Source: Rhodoferax sp. (GTDB taxonomy: Bacteria; Pseudomonadota; Gammaproteobacteria; Burkholderiales; Burkholderiaceae_C). From it: DNA of 63,173 nt. Made by a program: the position numbers and the translations under genes. The DNA lies in contig SSFF01000016.1 of the NCBI GenBank assembly GCA_008015235.1, positions 1-63,173 on the forward strand, written 5' to 3'. The stretch's first letter is position 1, and each line of letters opens with the position of its first letter. This document shows, one piece after another, positions 16,782 through 25,479 of this stretch. Below the pieces are notes generated by a model. That model worked only from the letters and a program-made list of their open reading frames with translations, did no database searches and had not been told where the DNA came from.

Positions 16782-18674
16782 ATGCACACACCTTTGACCA
16801 AATGGCGTTTTTTCCGCGCAGGCGGCTTTGACCAGGTCCGACTGGAGACGGCCCAAGAACTGTTGTCGATTGGCGACCTCGACCAGAAACTGTGGGTGGC
16901 CCTGTCCTGTCCGGTCAAGGGCATCGAATTCGACACCCGCACCCTGTCTTTCATCGACACCGATGCCGACGGTCATGTGCGCGCCCCGGACCTGATTGCA
17001 GCCGTGCAGTGGGCTGGTGAGCGCCTGGCGCAGCCCGAAGTGCTGGCACAAAAGCTCGACGGTGTACCTGTGTCGGCGATCCGCGCCGATGATGAAACCG
17101 GCCAGCACATCCTCGCTGCAGCCCGTGAAGTGCTGTCGGCACAAGGTGATGCGGCCGGTGAACTGGTCACGGTGGCGGCCGCTGCCGCCGCCCAGGCCCA
17201 TTTTGCCAAGCAGGCCCAGCTGGCCTGGGAGGCCGCAGGCGCCGAAGCCAAGGTGTTGGGCGATGCCACCGAGGCTGCCCATGCGGCCCTGCAGGCCGTG
17301 GTGGCCAAGGTGGATGACTGGTTCGTGCGCTGCGAATTGGCGGCCTTCGATGGACGCGCAGCCGATGCCCTCAATGCGTCCGGCGACGCGCTCACGGCTT
17401 TGGGTGCTACGGCCTTGCACAGCGACAGCGAAGGTATTGCCGCCTTGCCCTTGGCCCGCGTGCAGCCGGGCGCGGCGTTGCCACTGGGTTCCGGTATCAA
17501 TCCGGCCTGGGCTGTGCGCGTGCAGGCACTGAATGATGCGGTGCTAACGCCCTTGCTCGGTGCCCCGAGCGAACTGACGACTGTGCAGTGGCAGCAGGTG
17601 AAGACGGCATTGGCGCCCTATGGTGCCTGGTTGGCGGCCAAGCCCGACCCCGATGCCCAGGGCGACGGCGTCCGGGACCTAGAGAAGCTGGCCCGCTTCG
17701 TGCGCGACCTGATGCTGCTGGCCAACAACTTCGTGGCCTTCAAGGACTTCTATGCGCGCCAGGGCCGCGCCACCTTCCAGGTCGGCACCCTGTACCTCGA
17801 CGGCCGCTCGGCCGAGCTTTGCGTGGCGGTGAACGATGCCGGCAAGCACGCGTCGCTGGCCACGCTGGCGCGCATCTGCCTGGTCTACGTGGACTGCGTG
17901 CGCGGTGCCGAGAAATTGAGTGTGGCGGCGGCCTTTACCGCGGGCGACTCGGACCAGCTGGTCGTGGGGCGCAATGGCGTGTTCTATGACCGCCAGGGCC
18001 GGGACTGGAACGCCACCATCACCAAAATCGTGGACCACCCCATCAGCCTGCGCCAGGCCTTTTGGGCACCCTACAAGCGCCTGGCCCGCCTGGTGAGCGA
18101 GCAGCTGCAGAAGATGGCCGCCAACAAGGCCAAGGAGGCCGACGACCGCATGGCCTTGCTGGCCGTGGAAGCCGCCAAGAAGGGCGCGGCTCCCGCAGCG
18201 GCCCCGGCACCTGCGGCCAAGGCCCCGGCGCCCGCACCGACAGCGTTCGATGTGGGCAAGTTCGCTGGTATCTTTGCCGCCATCGGTCTGGCCGTGGGCG
18301 CCCTGGGCACGGCCCTGGCCTCGGTGCTGACGGGATTGCTTGCGCTCAAGTGGTGGCAGCTTCCCATCGCCTTGGTTGGCATGCTGCTCCTGGTCTCTGG
18401 TCCGGCGGTGGTGCTGGCCTGGTTCAAGCTGCGCAGCCGCAACCTGGGCCCCATTCTGGATGCCAATGGCTGGGCCATCAACGCCCGCGCCCGCATCAAT
18501 ATTCCATTCGGCACCTCGCTGACCCAGGTGGCGCAGTTGCCGGCCAACGCCGAGCGCGCCCTGACCGACCCCTATGCCGAGAAGGAAACGCCCTGGGGCC
18601 TGTATGCCGTGCTGGCCGCCTTGCTGGCGGCGGGGCTGTACTGGACCTGGAAATCGGGTTGGCTGGTGTTCTGA
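16782..18674 (+). CDS. Large orphan membrane protein with an EF-hand-like loop
   Basis: A protein of 630 residues that I cannot assign to a named family. Residues 59-70, DTDADGHVRAPD, look like an EF-hand calcium loop with Asp at positions 1, 3 and 5 and Gly at 6. The first 470 residues are soluble and Ala-rich with no signal peptide. A Pro/Ala linker (APAAAPAPAAKAPAPAPT) precedes a hydrophobic block of two or three membrane helices (about residues 490-550), and a last helix lies at the very C-terminus (about 605-625). A large cytosolic domain attached through C-terminal helices is likely. The gene stands alone and is followed by a terminator. Confidence 0.65.
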   Translation: MHTPLTKWRFFRAGGFDQVRLETAQELLSIGDLDQKLWVALSCPVKGIEFDTRTLSFIDTDADGHVRAPDLIAAVQWAGERLAQPEVLAQKLDGVPVSAIRADDETGQHILAAAREVLSAQGDAAGELVTVAAAAAAQAHFAKQAQLAWEAAGAEAKVLGDATEAAHAALQAVVAKVDDWFVRCELAAFDGRAADALNASGDALTALGATALHSDSEGIAALPLARVQPGAALPLGSGINPAWAVRVQALNDAVLTPLLGAPSELTTVQWQQVKTALAPYGAWLAAKPDPDAQGDGVRDLEKLARFVRDLMLLANNFVAFKDFYARQGRATFQVGTLYLDGRSAELCVAVNDAGKHASLATLARICLVYVDCVRGAEKLSVAAAFTAGDSDQLVVGRNGVFYDRQGRDWNATITKIVDHPISLRQAFWAPYKRLARLVSEQLQKMAANKAKEADDRMALLAVEAAKKGAAPAAAPAPAAKAPAPAPTAFDVGKFAGIFAAIGLAVGALGTALASVLTGLLALKWWQLPIALVGMLLLVSGPAVVLAWFKLRSRNLGPILDANGWAINARARINIPFGTSLTQVAQLPANAERALTDPYAEKETPWGLYAVLAALLAAGLYWTWKSGWLVF

Positions 18675-18710
18675 GTGCGCAGGCGAGCACCGGCGCTTAG
18701 CACAAAAATG

Positions 18711-18731
18711 GGGCCCTTCGGGGCCCATTTT
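18711..18731 (+). terminator. Bidirectional-looking intrinsic terminator
   Basis: Stem GGGCCC (18711-18716) and GGGCCC (18721-18726) around a TTCG tetraloop, with AAAAA before it and TTTT after it. It ends the orphan membrane protein transcript. Confidence 0.85.
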
Positions 18732-18738
18732 GTTTCTG

Positions 18739-18982
18739 TTATGCACAAAAAAAAGATAAGTGCCACCACGTAGCGCATAAGCCCGGCTCCTCCCGCTATC
18801 AAGCTTGTAGCGTTCGTAAGTCATTGATTCATAAGGGTTTACAGGATTTGCTGATTTTTGAGGCATTGCAAGAAAAGCCTTGAAACATGCGGGTTTGGCG
18901 CCTGTCGGGGGGGGATATCAACAAAGTTATCCACAGGATTTGGGGTTTTCGGGAAGACCTTATAAAAATCAAGCACTTAGCG
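18739..18982 (+). repeat. DnaA-box element, copy 1
   Basis: A non-coding element starting with TTATGCACA (18739-18747) and carrying the perfect DnaA box TTATCCACA at 18927-18935, the two boxes 188 bp apart in the same orientation. Blocks shared with copy 2 (23938-24180) include TTGATTCATAAGGGTTT (18824-18840), CATGCGGGTTTGGCG (18886-18900), GATATCAACAAAG with TTATCCACAGGA, and AAAATCAAGCACTTAGCG (18965-18982). It occupies most of the 444-bp gap between the orphan membrane protein and the secernin-like gene. A short open frame in it is better explained by DNA-level conservation. Confidence 0.8.
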
Positions 18983-19118
18983 AATATTCTTGATGTAAAT
19001 CAGGTTCAAGGGTTCGATTGCTCCTTCAGGGTTAGTGCGCTGGTGCCAGGCCCTTGGGCTGCACCACAATGGGCTGAGGGGGCCCGGACGGGCCCGACAG
19101 CGCAGGGAGCTTGAACGC

Positions 19119-20411
19119 ATGTGTGACACCGTGTACATCCGCCGCGATGGCGTGGGTTGGCTGGCCAAGAACAGTGACCGCGAACCCGACGAACCGCAGG
19201 CCCTGGTCTGGCGTGCTGCTGTGGCGGGCGATGCGGCGGCGTCGGTGCGCTGTACCTACATCGATGTACCCCAGGTCGCACGGCGCCACGGCGTACTGCT
19301 GTCCCAGCCCAGTTGGCTGTGGGGTGGCGAGATTGGCGTCAATGACCAGGGCGTGGCCATCGGCAACGAAGCCGTGTTCAGCAAGCTGGTGGATCGGACG
19401 GGCCAGGCCCTGCTGGGCATGGACCTGTTGCGCCTAGGGCTGGAGCGCGCAGCCACGGCGCGCGAAGCGCTGGACGTCATCACGGGCCTGCTGCAGGCGC
19501 ACGGGCAGGGCGGCCCCGCGGGTTACCGCGACAAGGCGTTCCGCTACGACAACAGTTTTCTGATTGCCGATGCCGACGAGTCCTGGGTGCTGGAAACGGC
19601 AGGGCGCCTCTGGGCGGCCAAGCGCGTGCAGGCTTGGGCCATTTCCAACTGCTACTCCCTCGGTGAAGACTTCGACCTGTGCAGCCCGGGCTTGCAGGAC
19701 ACAGCACGCCAGCGCGGGCTGTGGGATGGCCAAGCACCGTTCCATTTCGCCAAGGCTTTTGATACCCGCCTGTATGCCTGGGTTGGCGGTGCCCACCGAC
19801 GCCGCGCCCTCAATGCCGAAGCCCTGGCTTGCGGCTTGGAACCTTCATGGGCGAGCCTTGCTGCGCGTCTGCGCGACCACGGGCAACATGGCGACGACTT
19901 TGCCCGGCACGACAACCGCCAGGTCTGTCTGCACGCAGCCAGTTTCTGGCGTCCCTCGCAGACCACGGCCTCGCTGATTGCCCGGCTGGCATCGGGGAAG
20001 GCCCCGCAGATCGCCGCCACCGGTAGCTCGGCACCATGCCTGTCGTTGTTTGAACCCATGGAACTGACTGCGCAGGGCAGTGCTTCGGCGTTGCGGGCGA
20101 TGCCCCAAAGCCTGGTGGCTGCCAGTGCCTGGGCACGCTGGGAGCCGGTGCACCAGCGCGCCTTGTTCGACGCCGCTTTCCGCAGCGAACTCCGCAGCAC
20201 GCGCGATGTCCTGGAAGCGGCGTTCTGGCAAGCCCTGGCGTCGGCGCAGCCGGTGGATTGGACCGCACTGGCCCAGCAAGCGGCACAGTGGCGGCAGCTG
20301 TGGACGGAACGTGCTGCCCAGGGCGCGTGGCGCGGGCGCGGCCTGCTGGGGCGCTGGTGGCGTCAGGCCGCGGTGCGTGAGCAGGCGGCAGCAGGCCAGC
20401 GCTTTGTTTGA
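19119..20411 (+). CDS. Secernin / peptidase C69-like hydrolase
   Basis: A protein of 430 residues starting MCDTVYIRRDG, in which Cys2 is positioned to become the N-terminal nucleophile of an Ntn hydrolase after Met removal. The motif WLAKNSDREPDEPQ shortly after it and GEIGVNDQGVAIGNEAVF are characteristic of the secernin branch of family C69. Expected activities are dipeptidase or amide hydrolysis, but most members are uncharacterised. AGGGAGC (19103-19109) supports the start at 19119 rather than an upstream ATG at 19035 that would bury the Cys. The stop adjoins the only reverse-oriented copy of the dispersed repeat. Confidence 0.8.
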   Translation: MCDTVYIRRDGVGWLAKNSDREPDEPQALVWRAAVAGDAAASVRCTYIDVPQVARRHGVLLSQPSWLWGGEIGVNDQGVAIGNEAVFSKLVDRTGQALLGMDLLRLGLERAATAREALDVITGLLQAHGQGGPAGYRDKAFRYDNSFLIADADESWVLETAGRLWAAKRVQAWAISNCYSLGEDFDLCSPGLQDTARQRGLWDGQAPFHFAKAFDTRLYAWVGGAHRRRALNAEALACGLEPSWASLAARLRDHGQHGDDFARHDNRQVCLHAASFWRPSQTTASLIARLASGKAPQIAATGSSAPCLSLFEPMELTAQGSASALRAMPQSLVAASAWARWEPVHQRALFDAAFRSELRSTRDVLEAAFWQALASAQPVDWTALAQQAAQWRQLWTERAAQGAWRGRGLLGRWWRQAAVREQAAAGQRFV

Positions 20412-20481
20412 TTTGCTACGAAAAATGTAGCTGTTAGCGCAATATATACGCGGGCTACATGCCAATTTGGCTGAAAAATTG
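20411..20481 (-). repeat. Dispersed repeat, copy 6 (the only reverse copy)
   Basis: On the minus strand it reads GCCAAATTGGCATGTAGCCC, GCG, a spacer, TTGCGC, then ACAGCTACATTTTTCGTAGC. The left and right arms match the copy at 45591-45651 almost base for base. It lies between the stops of two converging genes. Confidence 0.85.
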
Positions 20482-20489
20482 AGGCGTAA

Positions 20490-22040
20490 TCAGGCGGCCA
20501 GCATGTGCCTGGCGGCGATGGTGCTGAAGGCCATGATGGTAAAGCTCGGGTCCACGGAAGGGCCGGTGGGAAACACCGAGGGATCGGTGACGAAAAGATT
20601 CTGGAAGCCATGGACGCGGTGGTCCATGCCCACTACCGAAGTCTTCGGATCGGAGCCCATGCGACAGCCGCCAAAGGGGTGGGGTGCGGCCATGAACAGG
20701 CCTCCGCCGGTGATGGCCAGCTGGTCGATGGCTGACAGGTCTTCGGCGCTGTCCAGCATGACGCGCCGCCCGCTGCCCAGCAGCACCTTGCGCGCACCGG
20801 TGGCAAACATCACCTGCACCTGTTTCTTCAGCGAGTCGCGCAGCATGGCCGTGGTCACCGGGCCATAGGGGTAGTCCACCTTGGGCGAGCCATCGGCATT
20901 CACGCCAATGGTGCCCAACTCTTCCTCATAGTCGTCGAGCCAGACGATGGTGCTGCCGATCTTGTGGGCCTGGCCCATCCACTCGCCGATCTCGTCACCC
21001 ATGAGCGGCATGGTGCCGGCCAGTGTGCCCGGCTGCACCTGGTTGGCCATGAGCAAGTAGCCGCCTTCCAGGTAGCGCTTTTGCGCATCGAAGCGGGCCA
21101 GGCGGAACTCTTCCACACCGAACGCGGCCGGGATGTTGCGCCACAGCGTGATGTCCTCGTCGTACAGGCCAAAGGCCCAGGCGGTGGGGTTCATGCCGAA
21201 GTGCTTCCCCAATGCGGGCAACTGGCTTTGCAGACCGTTCGCAATGAGGAAGGGCGCGCTGTAGTAGCCCCCGGCAGCCACGGCAAACTGCTTCGCGTGC
21301 ACGGTCAGCGTGCGGCCGGACGGGCGGTTGGTGGCGCGGTCCATGACCCGGCAAGCCAGGCTGCTCACCTTGCCGTTGGCGTGTGTGAGTTTGTCGGCCA
21401 GGATGTCTGCGTACACGTGGGCCCCTGCTGCCACCGCCTGCGGGATGTGCGTGACCAGCTGGCTTTGCTTGGCCGCGTACAGGCAGCCTTGCATGCAGTG
21501 CCCGCTCTTGACACAGCCCTTGCGTGCCTGCGGCACGGCGTTGCCTTCCCAGCCCAGTTTCTTGGCGCCTTCGCGCAGCAGCTGGTTCATGCGGTTGTGG
21601 TGCTCTTCGTCGGCACGGTGCACGTTGAGCACCTTGTCGAGTGCGTCCCACACGGGGCCGAGTTCGGCGCCGCCGTGGCCGGTGAGGCCGTAGCGCTGCG
21701 CCCAATGGTCCAGGCGGTCCTGGGGTGTGCGGTAGGTGTCGGCCCAGTAGTGCACCGAGGCACCGCCGACGTTGTTGCCCGACAGCAGCAGCGTGCCGCC
21801 GTCGGTGGAGCTCTTGAGGCTGCGGTTGGCCGAGAGCTTGCCGTTCATGTTGAGCTCGTCCTGGTCGAAGTCGGCCTCGGTGTAGTAGCCGCCACGCTCC
21901 AGCACCACCACCTTGCGCCCGGCCAGCGCCAAGGCTTTGGCCAGTGTGGCACCTCCACAGCCCGAGCCGATGATGCAGACATCGGCCTCGACCGTGGTGT
22001 CGGTAGCGATGTCCGTGCCTTGCCAGATGCGTCCGCTCAT
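20490..22040 (-). CDS. GMC-family flavin oxidoreductase
   Basis: A 516-residue FAD-dependent dehydrogenase. The FAD-binding Rossmann motif VCIIGSGCGGATLAKAL starts near residue 22 and is followed by the acidic strand end VVVLERGG. The C-terminal GMC block contains HPFGGCRMGSDP and a late FVTDPSVFPTGPSVDPSFTI, where the catalytic His/Asn pair of the family lies. Cys-rich KSGHCMQGCLY suggests a subgroup that may carry an iron-sulfur or disulfide element, as in membrane gluconate/fructose-type dehydrogenases. It overlaps the preceding small-subunit gene by four bases, so the two probably form one periplasm-facing dehydrogenase. The substrate is unknown. Confidence 0.88.
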   Translation of the reverse strand: MSGRIWQGTDIATDTTVEADVCIIGSGCGGATLAKALALAGRKVVVLERGGYYTEADFDQDELNMNGKLSANRSLKSSTDGGTLLLSGNNVGGASVHYWADTYRTPQDRLDHWAQRYGLTGHGGAELGPVWDALDKVLNVHRADEEHHNRMNQLLREGAKKLGWEGNAVPQARKGCVKSGHCMQGCLYAAKQSQLVTHIPQAVAAGAHVYADILADKLTHANGKVSSLACRVMDRATNRPSGRTLTVHAKQFAVAAGGYYSAPFLIANGLQSQLPALGKHFGMNPTAWAFGLYDEDITLWRNIPAAFGVEEFRLARFDAQKRYLEGGYLLMANQVQPGTLAGTMPLMGDEIGEWMGQAHKIGSTIVWLDDYEEELGTIGVNADGSPKVDYPYGPVTTAMLRDSLKKQVQVMFATGARKVLLGSGRRVMLDSAEDLSAIDQLAITGGGLFMAAPHPFGGCRMGSDPKTSVVGMDHRVHGFQNLFVTDPSVFPTGPSVDPSFTIMAFSTIAARHMLAA

Positions 22041-22639
22041 TTCCCGGCTCCCTGCTGCACGCGCAGGGCATAGGCCTTGCGCTGTTCGCTGAGGATGGGT
22101 GGACGCTTCTGGAACGGGCCGTCGTAGCCGATGGCGGCCCAGCTGCTGGGGTGGCCGAAGTACATGAAGTGGGACACCAGCTTGAGGTTGGTGCCGATGG
22201 CGCGGATGGTTTCCACGCCGGATTCCATCCAGCGCTGCAGCAGGGCCTGCTGCGCTGTGCGCTCCAGGCGGGAAAAACGGCTGAAGTGGCCATACAGCAA
22301 GGGAAGCCACTCCGCCACGTCCAGGGCGGCGCGCATGTCGTCCTGGATGGAGGTGTCGGACAGCCACAGCTCCTCGTCCAGTCGTTGCACCACCTGGGCT
22401 TCACCGACGGTAGGGAAGCCCTTCTGCGTGGGGACAACGGCGGCGGCCAGCGCGGCCATCGTTACTCCTTGGCTGGCTGAGAGCACCAGCAACCGGGCGG
22501 GCGGTGCATCCGTGTCGGAGCAGGCGGTCAGCAGGGGGCCGGTGGCACTGGCAGTTCCCAGCGCACTGATCAGGCGCAAAAAACGGCGCCGGCCCAGGCC
22601 GTGCCAGTTCAGGGAAGCGGGGGAGTGGGGGGCATGCAT
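22037..22639 (-). CDS. Tat-exported small subunit of the GMC dehydrogenase
   Basis: A 200-residue protein with a twin-arginine leader, GRRRFLRLISALG, followed by a hydrophobic stretch ending near ACSD. Its helical body resembles gluconate 2-dehydrogenase subunit 3-type partners, which carry their flavoprotein across the membrane in a folded complex. Its stop overlaps the GMC start (ATGA), so expression is coupled. No cytochrome c subunit gene is adjacent, so the electron acceptor is not evident. The Cys in TACSD could be a lipidation site, making it a Tat lipoprotein. Confidence 0.72.
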   Translation of the reverse strand: MHAPHSPASLNWHGLGRRRFLRLISALGTASATGPLLTACSDTDAPPARLLVLSASQGVTMAALAAAVVPTQKGFPTVGEAQVVQRLDEELWLSDTSIQDDMRAALDVAEWLPLLYGHFSRFSRLERTAQQALLQRWMESGVETIRAIGTNLKLVSHFMYFGHPSSWAAIGYDGPFQKRPPILSEQRKAYALRVQQGAGK

Positions 22640-22648
22640 GGGGTGTTC

Positions 22649-23794
22649 TCAGGGAATCCAGACGTTGGTGATAGTGGCGCTGGCCCGCACCGGCTGCGCT
22701 ACGGCCTGGCCCGCGTGCACGGCAAGCGTGGCACCGTCCGAACCCAGGTCCCAGAGCTGGCCGCGCAGAAATACATTGACGCCAGTGTGCACGCCCTGGC
22801 GCGGGGCGCGCGCCACCATGGCGTATTTCTGCCAGGCCTGGGCCTCGGTCAGGCGACCAATGTCACGGGTGTCGACATCGGCCGCATTGGGCGCACCGTT
22901 GTAGCCGCCCCAGGGCACCTGCCAGGCGCGGTCTCCGGCCGAGAACGAGGGCACGGCCATGAGCGTGGCCCCGGCCTGGCGTGCGTTGGCATAGGCCTGC
23001 GGATACCAGGCGTCGGCGCAGATCAGCAGCGCCAGGGTGCCGGCCGGGGTGTTGAACACCGGCAGCTGTCCGGTCGCACCTGCGTTTGTGAAGGTCTTTT
23101 CGTCGTCGATGGGGAAGGCCTTGATGACCAGGGGCGGCACGATGCGGCCATCGGGTCCGAACAGGGCACTCATGTTGACCAGCGGTGCGCCGGGGTGCAC
23201 GCGCAGGTGGCCGTCCACCAGTTCGGGCTGCGGCAGCACGATGGAGCCAGCCACCACGTGCACGCCGAAGCGCCTGGACAGGTTGCCGAAAACGGCTTCG
23301 TACGAAGCAGCCATGGATTCGGCCTTGAGCGTGAACAGCGCCCATTTGTCCGGCGCCGCTACCGCCGGGGCCGTGGCCATGCGGTATAGGAAGCTGGGTA
23401 GGTGCGTCAGCGCCACGGTGGTCATGGCCGTGCCGACGTCGGCGGCATCGATGGCACTGCGTTTTTCGCCTTCGGCCACCAGCCAGGTGCCGGTGTACTC
23501 GGGAAACACGGCAATGGTCTTGGGGCCTTGCAGCCAGCCGGCATCGAAGGCGGCCTGGAGGTAGCTGGCCAGCTTGCGCTCCAGGGTGGTGGCGCTGGCG
23601 TAGTCCTGGGCCGTGAGCCAGGGTTGCAGGGCCAACAGGTTGCCCCGTCCTTGCGGGCTGCCCAGGCTGTGCATTTGCAGCGGTGCAGGGTCCGGGGACG
23701 GGGCGGTATCGGTCGGACGGCCCGCAATGGCCCACAGGAACCATGCCGCCCAGCAGGCCGCCAATGCGACAAGAACGAAACGGAGAACGCGCAT
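22649..23794 (-). CDS. Membrane-anchored nitrilase-family amidohydrolase
   Basis: A protein of 381 residues with an N-terminal helix (FVLVALAACWAAWFLWAIAG) that anchors or exports it. The carbon-nitrogen hydrolase triad is visible: Glu99 in FPEYTG, Lys225 in VIKAFPID and Cys259 in LLICADAWYP. The substrate, probably a nitrile or amide, is unknown. The start at 23794 has no good ribosome binding site; a GTG about 27 bases further upstream would add a few residues. It ends 9 bases before the GMC small-subunit start, which makes a three-gene operon likely. Confidence 0.78.
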   Translation of the reverse strand: MRVLRFVLVALAACWAAWFLWAIAGRPTDTAPSPDPAPLQMHSLGSPQGRGNLLALQPWLTAQDYASATTLERKLASYLQAAFDAGWLQGPKTIAVFPEYTGTWLVAEGEKRSAIDAADVGTAMTTVALTHLPSFLYRMATAPAVAAPDKWALFTLKAESMAASYEAVFGNLSRRFGVHVVAGSIVLPQPELVDGHLRVHPGAPLVNMSALFGPDGRIVPPLVIKAFPIDDEKTFTNAGATGQLPVFNTPAGTLALLICADAWYPQAYANARQAGATLMAVPSFSAGDRAWQVPWGGYNGAPNAADVDTRDIGRLTEAQAWQKYAMVARAPRQGVHTGVNVFLRGQLWDLGSDGATLAVHAGQAVAQPVRASATITNVWIP

Positions 23795-23937
23795 GGGAAA
23801 TGGAAGGAAGACAGTTGCGCGCACCTTAGCGCAAGCGCCAGGGCTTGTCTGTGCGGGTAAACCTCGGGGCGTAATGGCGTGGGTGAATGGCGCCTTACCA
23901 CAGAAAAGTGCCAATTTTTCATGCTGCACGGCCCCAC

Positions 23938-24180
23938 TTATGCACATTTTTTGGCAACAAAGTGCAAGCCTGCCATAACAGCGTGTTTTTCCGCTATCAA
24001 TGCAATAGCGCTTGTAAGTTGTTGATTCATAAGGGTTTGATTTCGGTGCTGCAAATTCGTGCAATCCGATCAAAGCACGTATTCATGCGGGTTTGGCGTG
24101 GTCCACGGTGGGATATCAACAAAGTTATCCACAGGAAATCTGAATAGGAAGTGAATTTCAATAAAATCAAGCACTTAGCG
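23938..24180 (+). repeat. DnaA-box element, copy 2
   Basis: A counterpart of 18739-18982 in the same orientation. TTATGCACA is at 23938-23946 and TTATCCACA at 24125-24133, 187 bp apart. Shared blocks are TTGATTCATAAGGGTTT (24022-24038), CATGCGGGTTTGGCG (24084-24098) and AAAATCAAGCACTTAGCG (24163-24180), with diverged sequence between them. An inner inverted repeat CGCTATCAATGCAATAGCG is also present. The element fills about half of the 520-bp gap between the divergent nitrilase and binding-protein genes; the rest holds their promoters and nothing else I can identify. Confidence 0.8.
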
Positions 24181-24314
24181 CAAAAACCTCCAATTGGCAT
24201 GCACAAGGTGCGCTAATTGCAGTTTTCGGGTCAGGCTGGCGTCAGCCCCCCGTCATGCCGCAGGATTCCAATGTGGCGTCCTCCGCGTTGGAGACGGCGC
24301 AACTGCCAGTGCAT

Positions 24315-25469
24315 ATGACCATGAACGCTTCTTCTTTCCTTTCCCGCCGCCAGGTTCTGGGCGGCGCAGTAGGCCTTTGCGCCTTTGGCTTGGCCCCCCT
24401 GGTCCATGCCCAAAGCCAGGACCCCATCGTTCTGGTGCAGACCGCAGCCCTGACTGGACCGCTGGGCGACCTGGGGCAGGAGTTCAGCAAGGGGGCGAGG
24501 GCGTATTTCGATGCGCTCAATGCCCGTGGCGGTATAGGTGGGCGCAACGTCAAGCTGGTGGTCCATGACGATGCCTACGATCCCAAGAAGACCGTGGAGA
24601 TTGCCCAGGGTGTGATTGCATCGAACAACGCCTTTGCCTTCTTCGGTACCTTTGGTACACCCAACAACGAAGCCCTGATTCCGCTGGCCCAGGCCGCGGG
24701 CATGCCGGTGCTCATGCCCTACACCGGTGCAAACTCGGTGCGCTCGAAGAACTTCTCGGGCATCTTCAACCTGCGCGCCAGCTATGCCGACGAGGCCGAG
24801 CGTTCGGTGGAGCACCTGGCCACGGTGGGAATCGTGCGCATTGCGGTGCTGCACCAGAACAACGCGTTCGGCAAGGAATTCCTGGCGGCGGCGATGACTG
24901 CCATGGAAAAGCGTGGCCTCAAGCCGGTGTTGGTGGCCTCGGTCGAAAACGACGCCTCGGACGTGGCGGCCGCAGCCGATAAGGCTGCCACCAGCAGCGC
25001 CGAAGCAGTGTTGCTGGGGCTGGCGGGCAAGCCCGCCATCGAAACCATCAAGGGCATCAGTCAGCGTCGCCGTGGCCTGACCATGTACGGACTGTCGGTG
25101 CTGGGCACTGCGGCCAATATCAAGGCCCTGGGCAGCGCCGGAACCGGGGTGGCCATCACCCAGGTGATGCCGTTTCCGTCCAACGCTTCCTTGCCGCTGG
25201 TGCGTGAGTACCAGCAGGCCATGACGGCGGCCGGGGTCAGCGAGTATTCCCACCAGAGCCTGGAAGGTTTCGCCAATGCCAAGCTGGTGGCCGAAGGCCT
25301 GCGCCGGGCCGGCAAGACGATCACCCGGTCCAGCTTTGTCGCCGCCTTGGACGAGATGCGGGGCTACAACCTTGGGGGTATCACCGCGAGCTTCGGGCAG
25401 GGGGGTGTCAGCGCCTCGAAGTTCGTCGAGCTCACGCTCATCGGAACCCAGGGGCGCCTGATCAAGTAG
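24315..25469 (+). CDS. ABC-type branched-chain (LivK-like) substrate-binding protein
   Basis: A periplasmic binding protein of 384 residues from the chosen start. A Tat-like leader SRRQVLGGAVGLCAFGLAPL is followed by the mature sequence QDPIVLVQTAALTGPLGDLG. The type I periplasmic fold is clear from GARAYFDALNARGGIGGRNV and YDPKKTVEIAQGVIASNN, typical of the Leu/Ile/Val-binding Peripla_BP_6 group. No LivHMGF permease genes are adjacent; such orphan receptors are numerous in Comamonadaceae and often bind aromatic or dicarboxylic acids. Starts at 24255, 24315 and 24321 are all possible, and none has a strong ribosome binding site. 24315 keeps the leader at normal length. Confidence 0.85.
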   Translation: MTMNASSFLSRRQVLGGAVGLCAFGLAPLVHAQSQDPIVLVQTAALTGPLGDLGQEFSKGARAYFDALNARGGIGGRNVKLVVHDDAYDPKKTVEIAQGVIASNNAFAFFGTFGTPNNEALIPLAQAAGMPVLMPYTGANSVRSKNFSGIFNLRASYADEAERSVEHLATVGIVRIAVLHQNNAFGKEFLAAAMTAMEKRGLKPVLVASVENDASDVAAAADKAATSSAEAVLLGLAGKPAIETIKGISQRRRGLTMYGLSVLGTAANIKALGSAGTGVAITQVMPFPSNASLPLVREYQQAMTAAGVSEYSHQSLEGFANAKLVAEGLRRAGKTITRSSFVAALDEMRGYNLGGITASFGQGGVSASKFVELTLIGTQGRLIK

Positions 25470-25479
25470 GCGCCAGGTT

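Noticed and set aside
18887..19114. Open frame starting MRVWRLSGGDINKVIHR over DnaA-box element 1, with a similar start in element 2
   Set aside because: The peptide similarity reflects shared DNA sequence; in element 2 the frame stops after about 20 residues and neither has a ribosome binding site.
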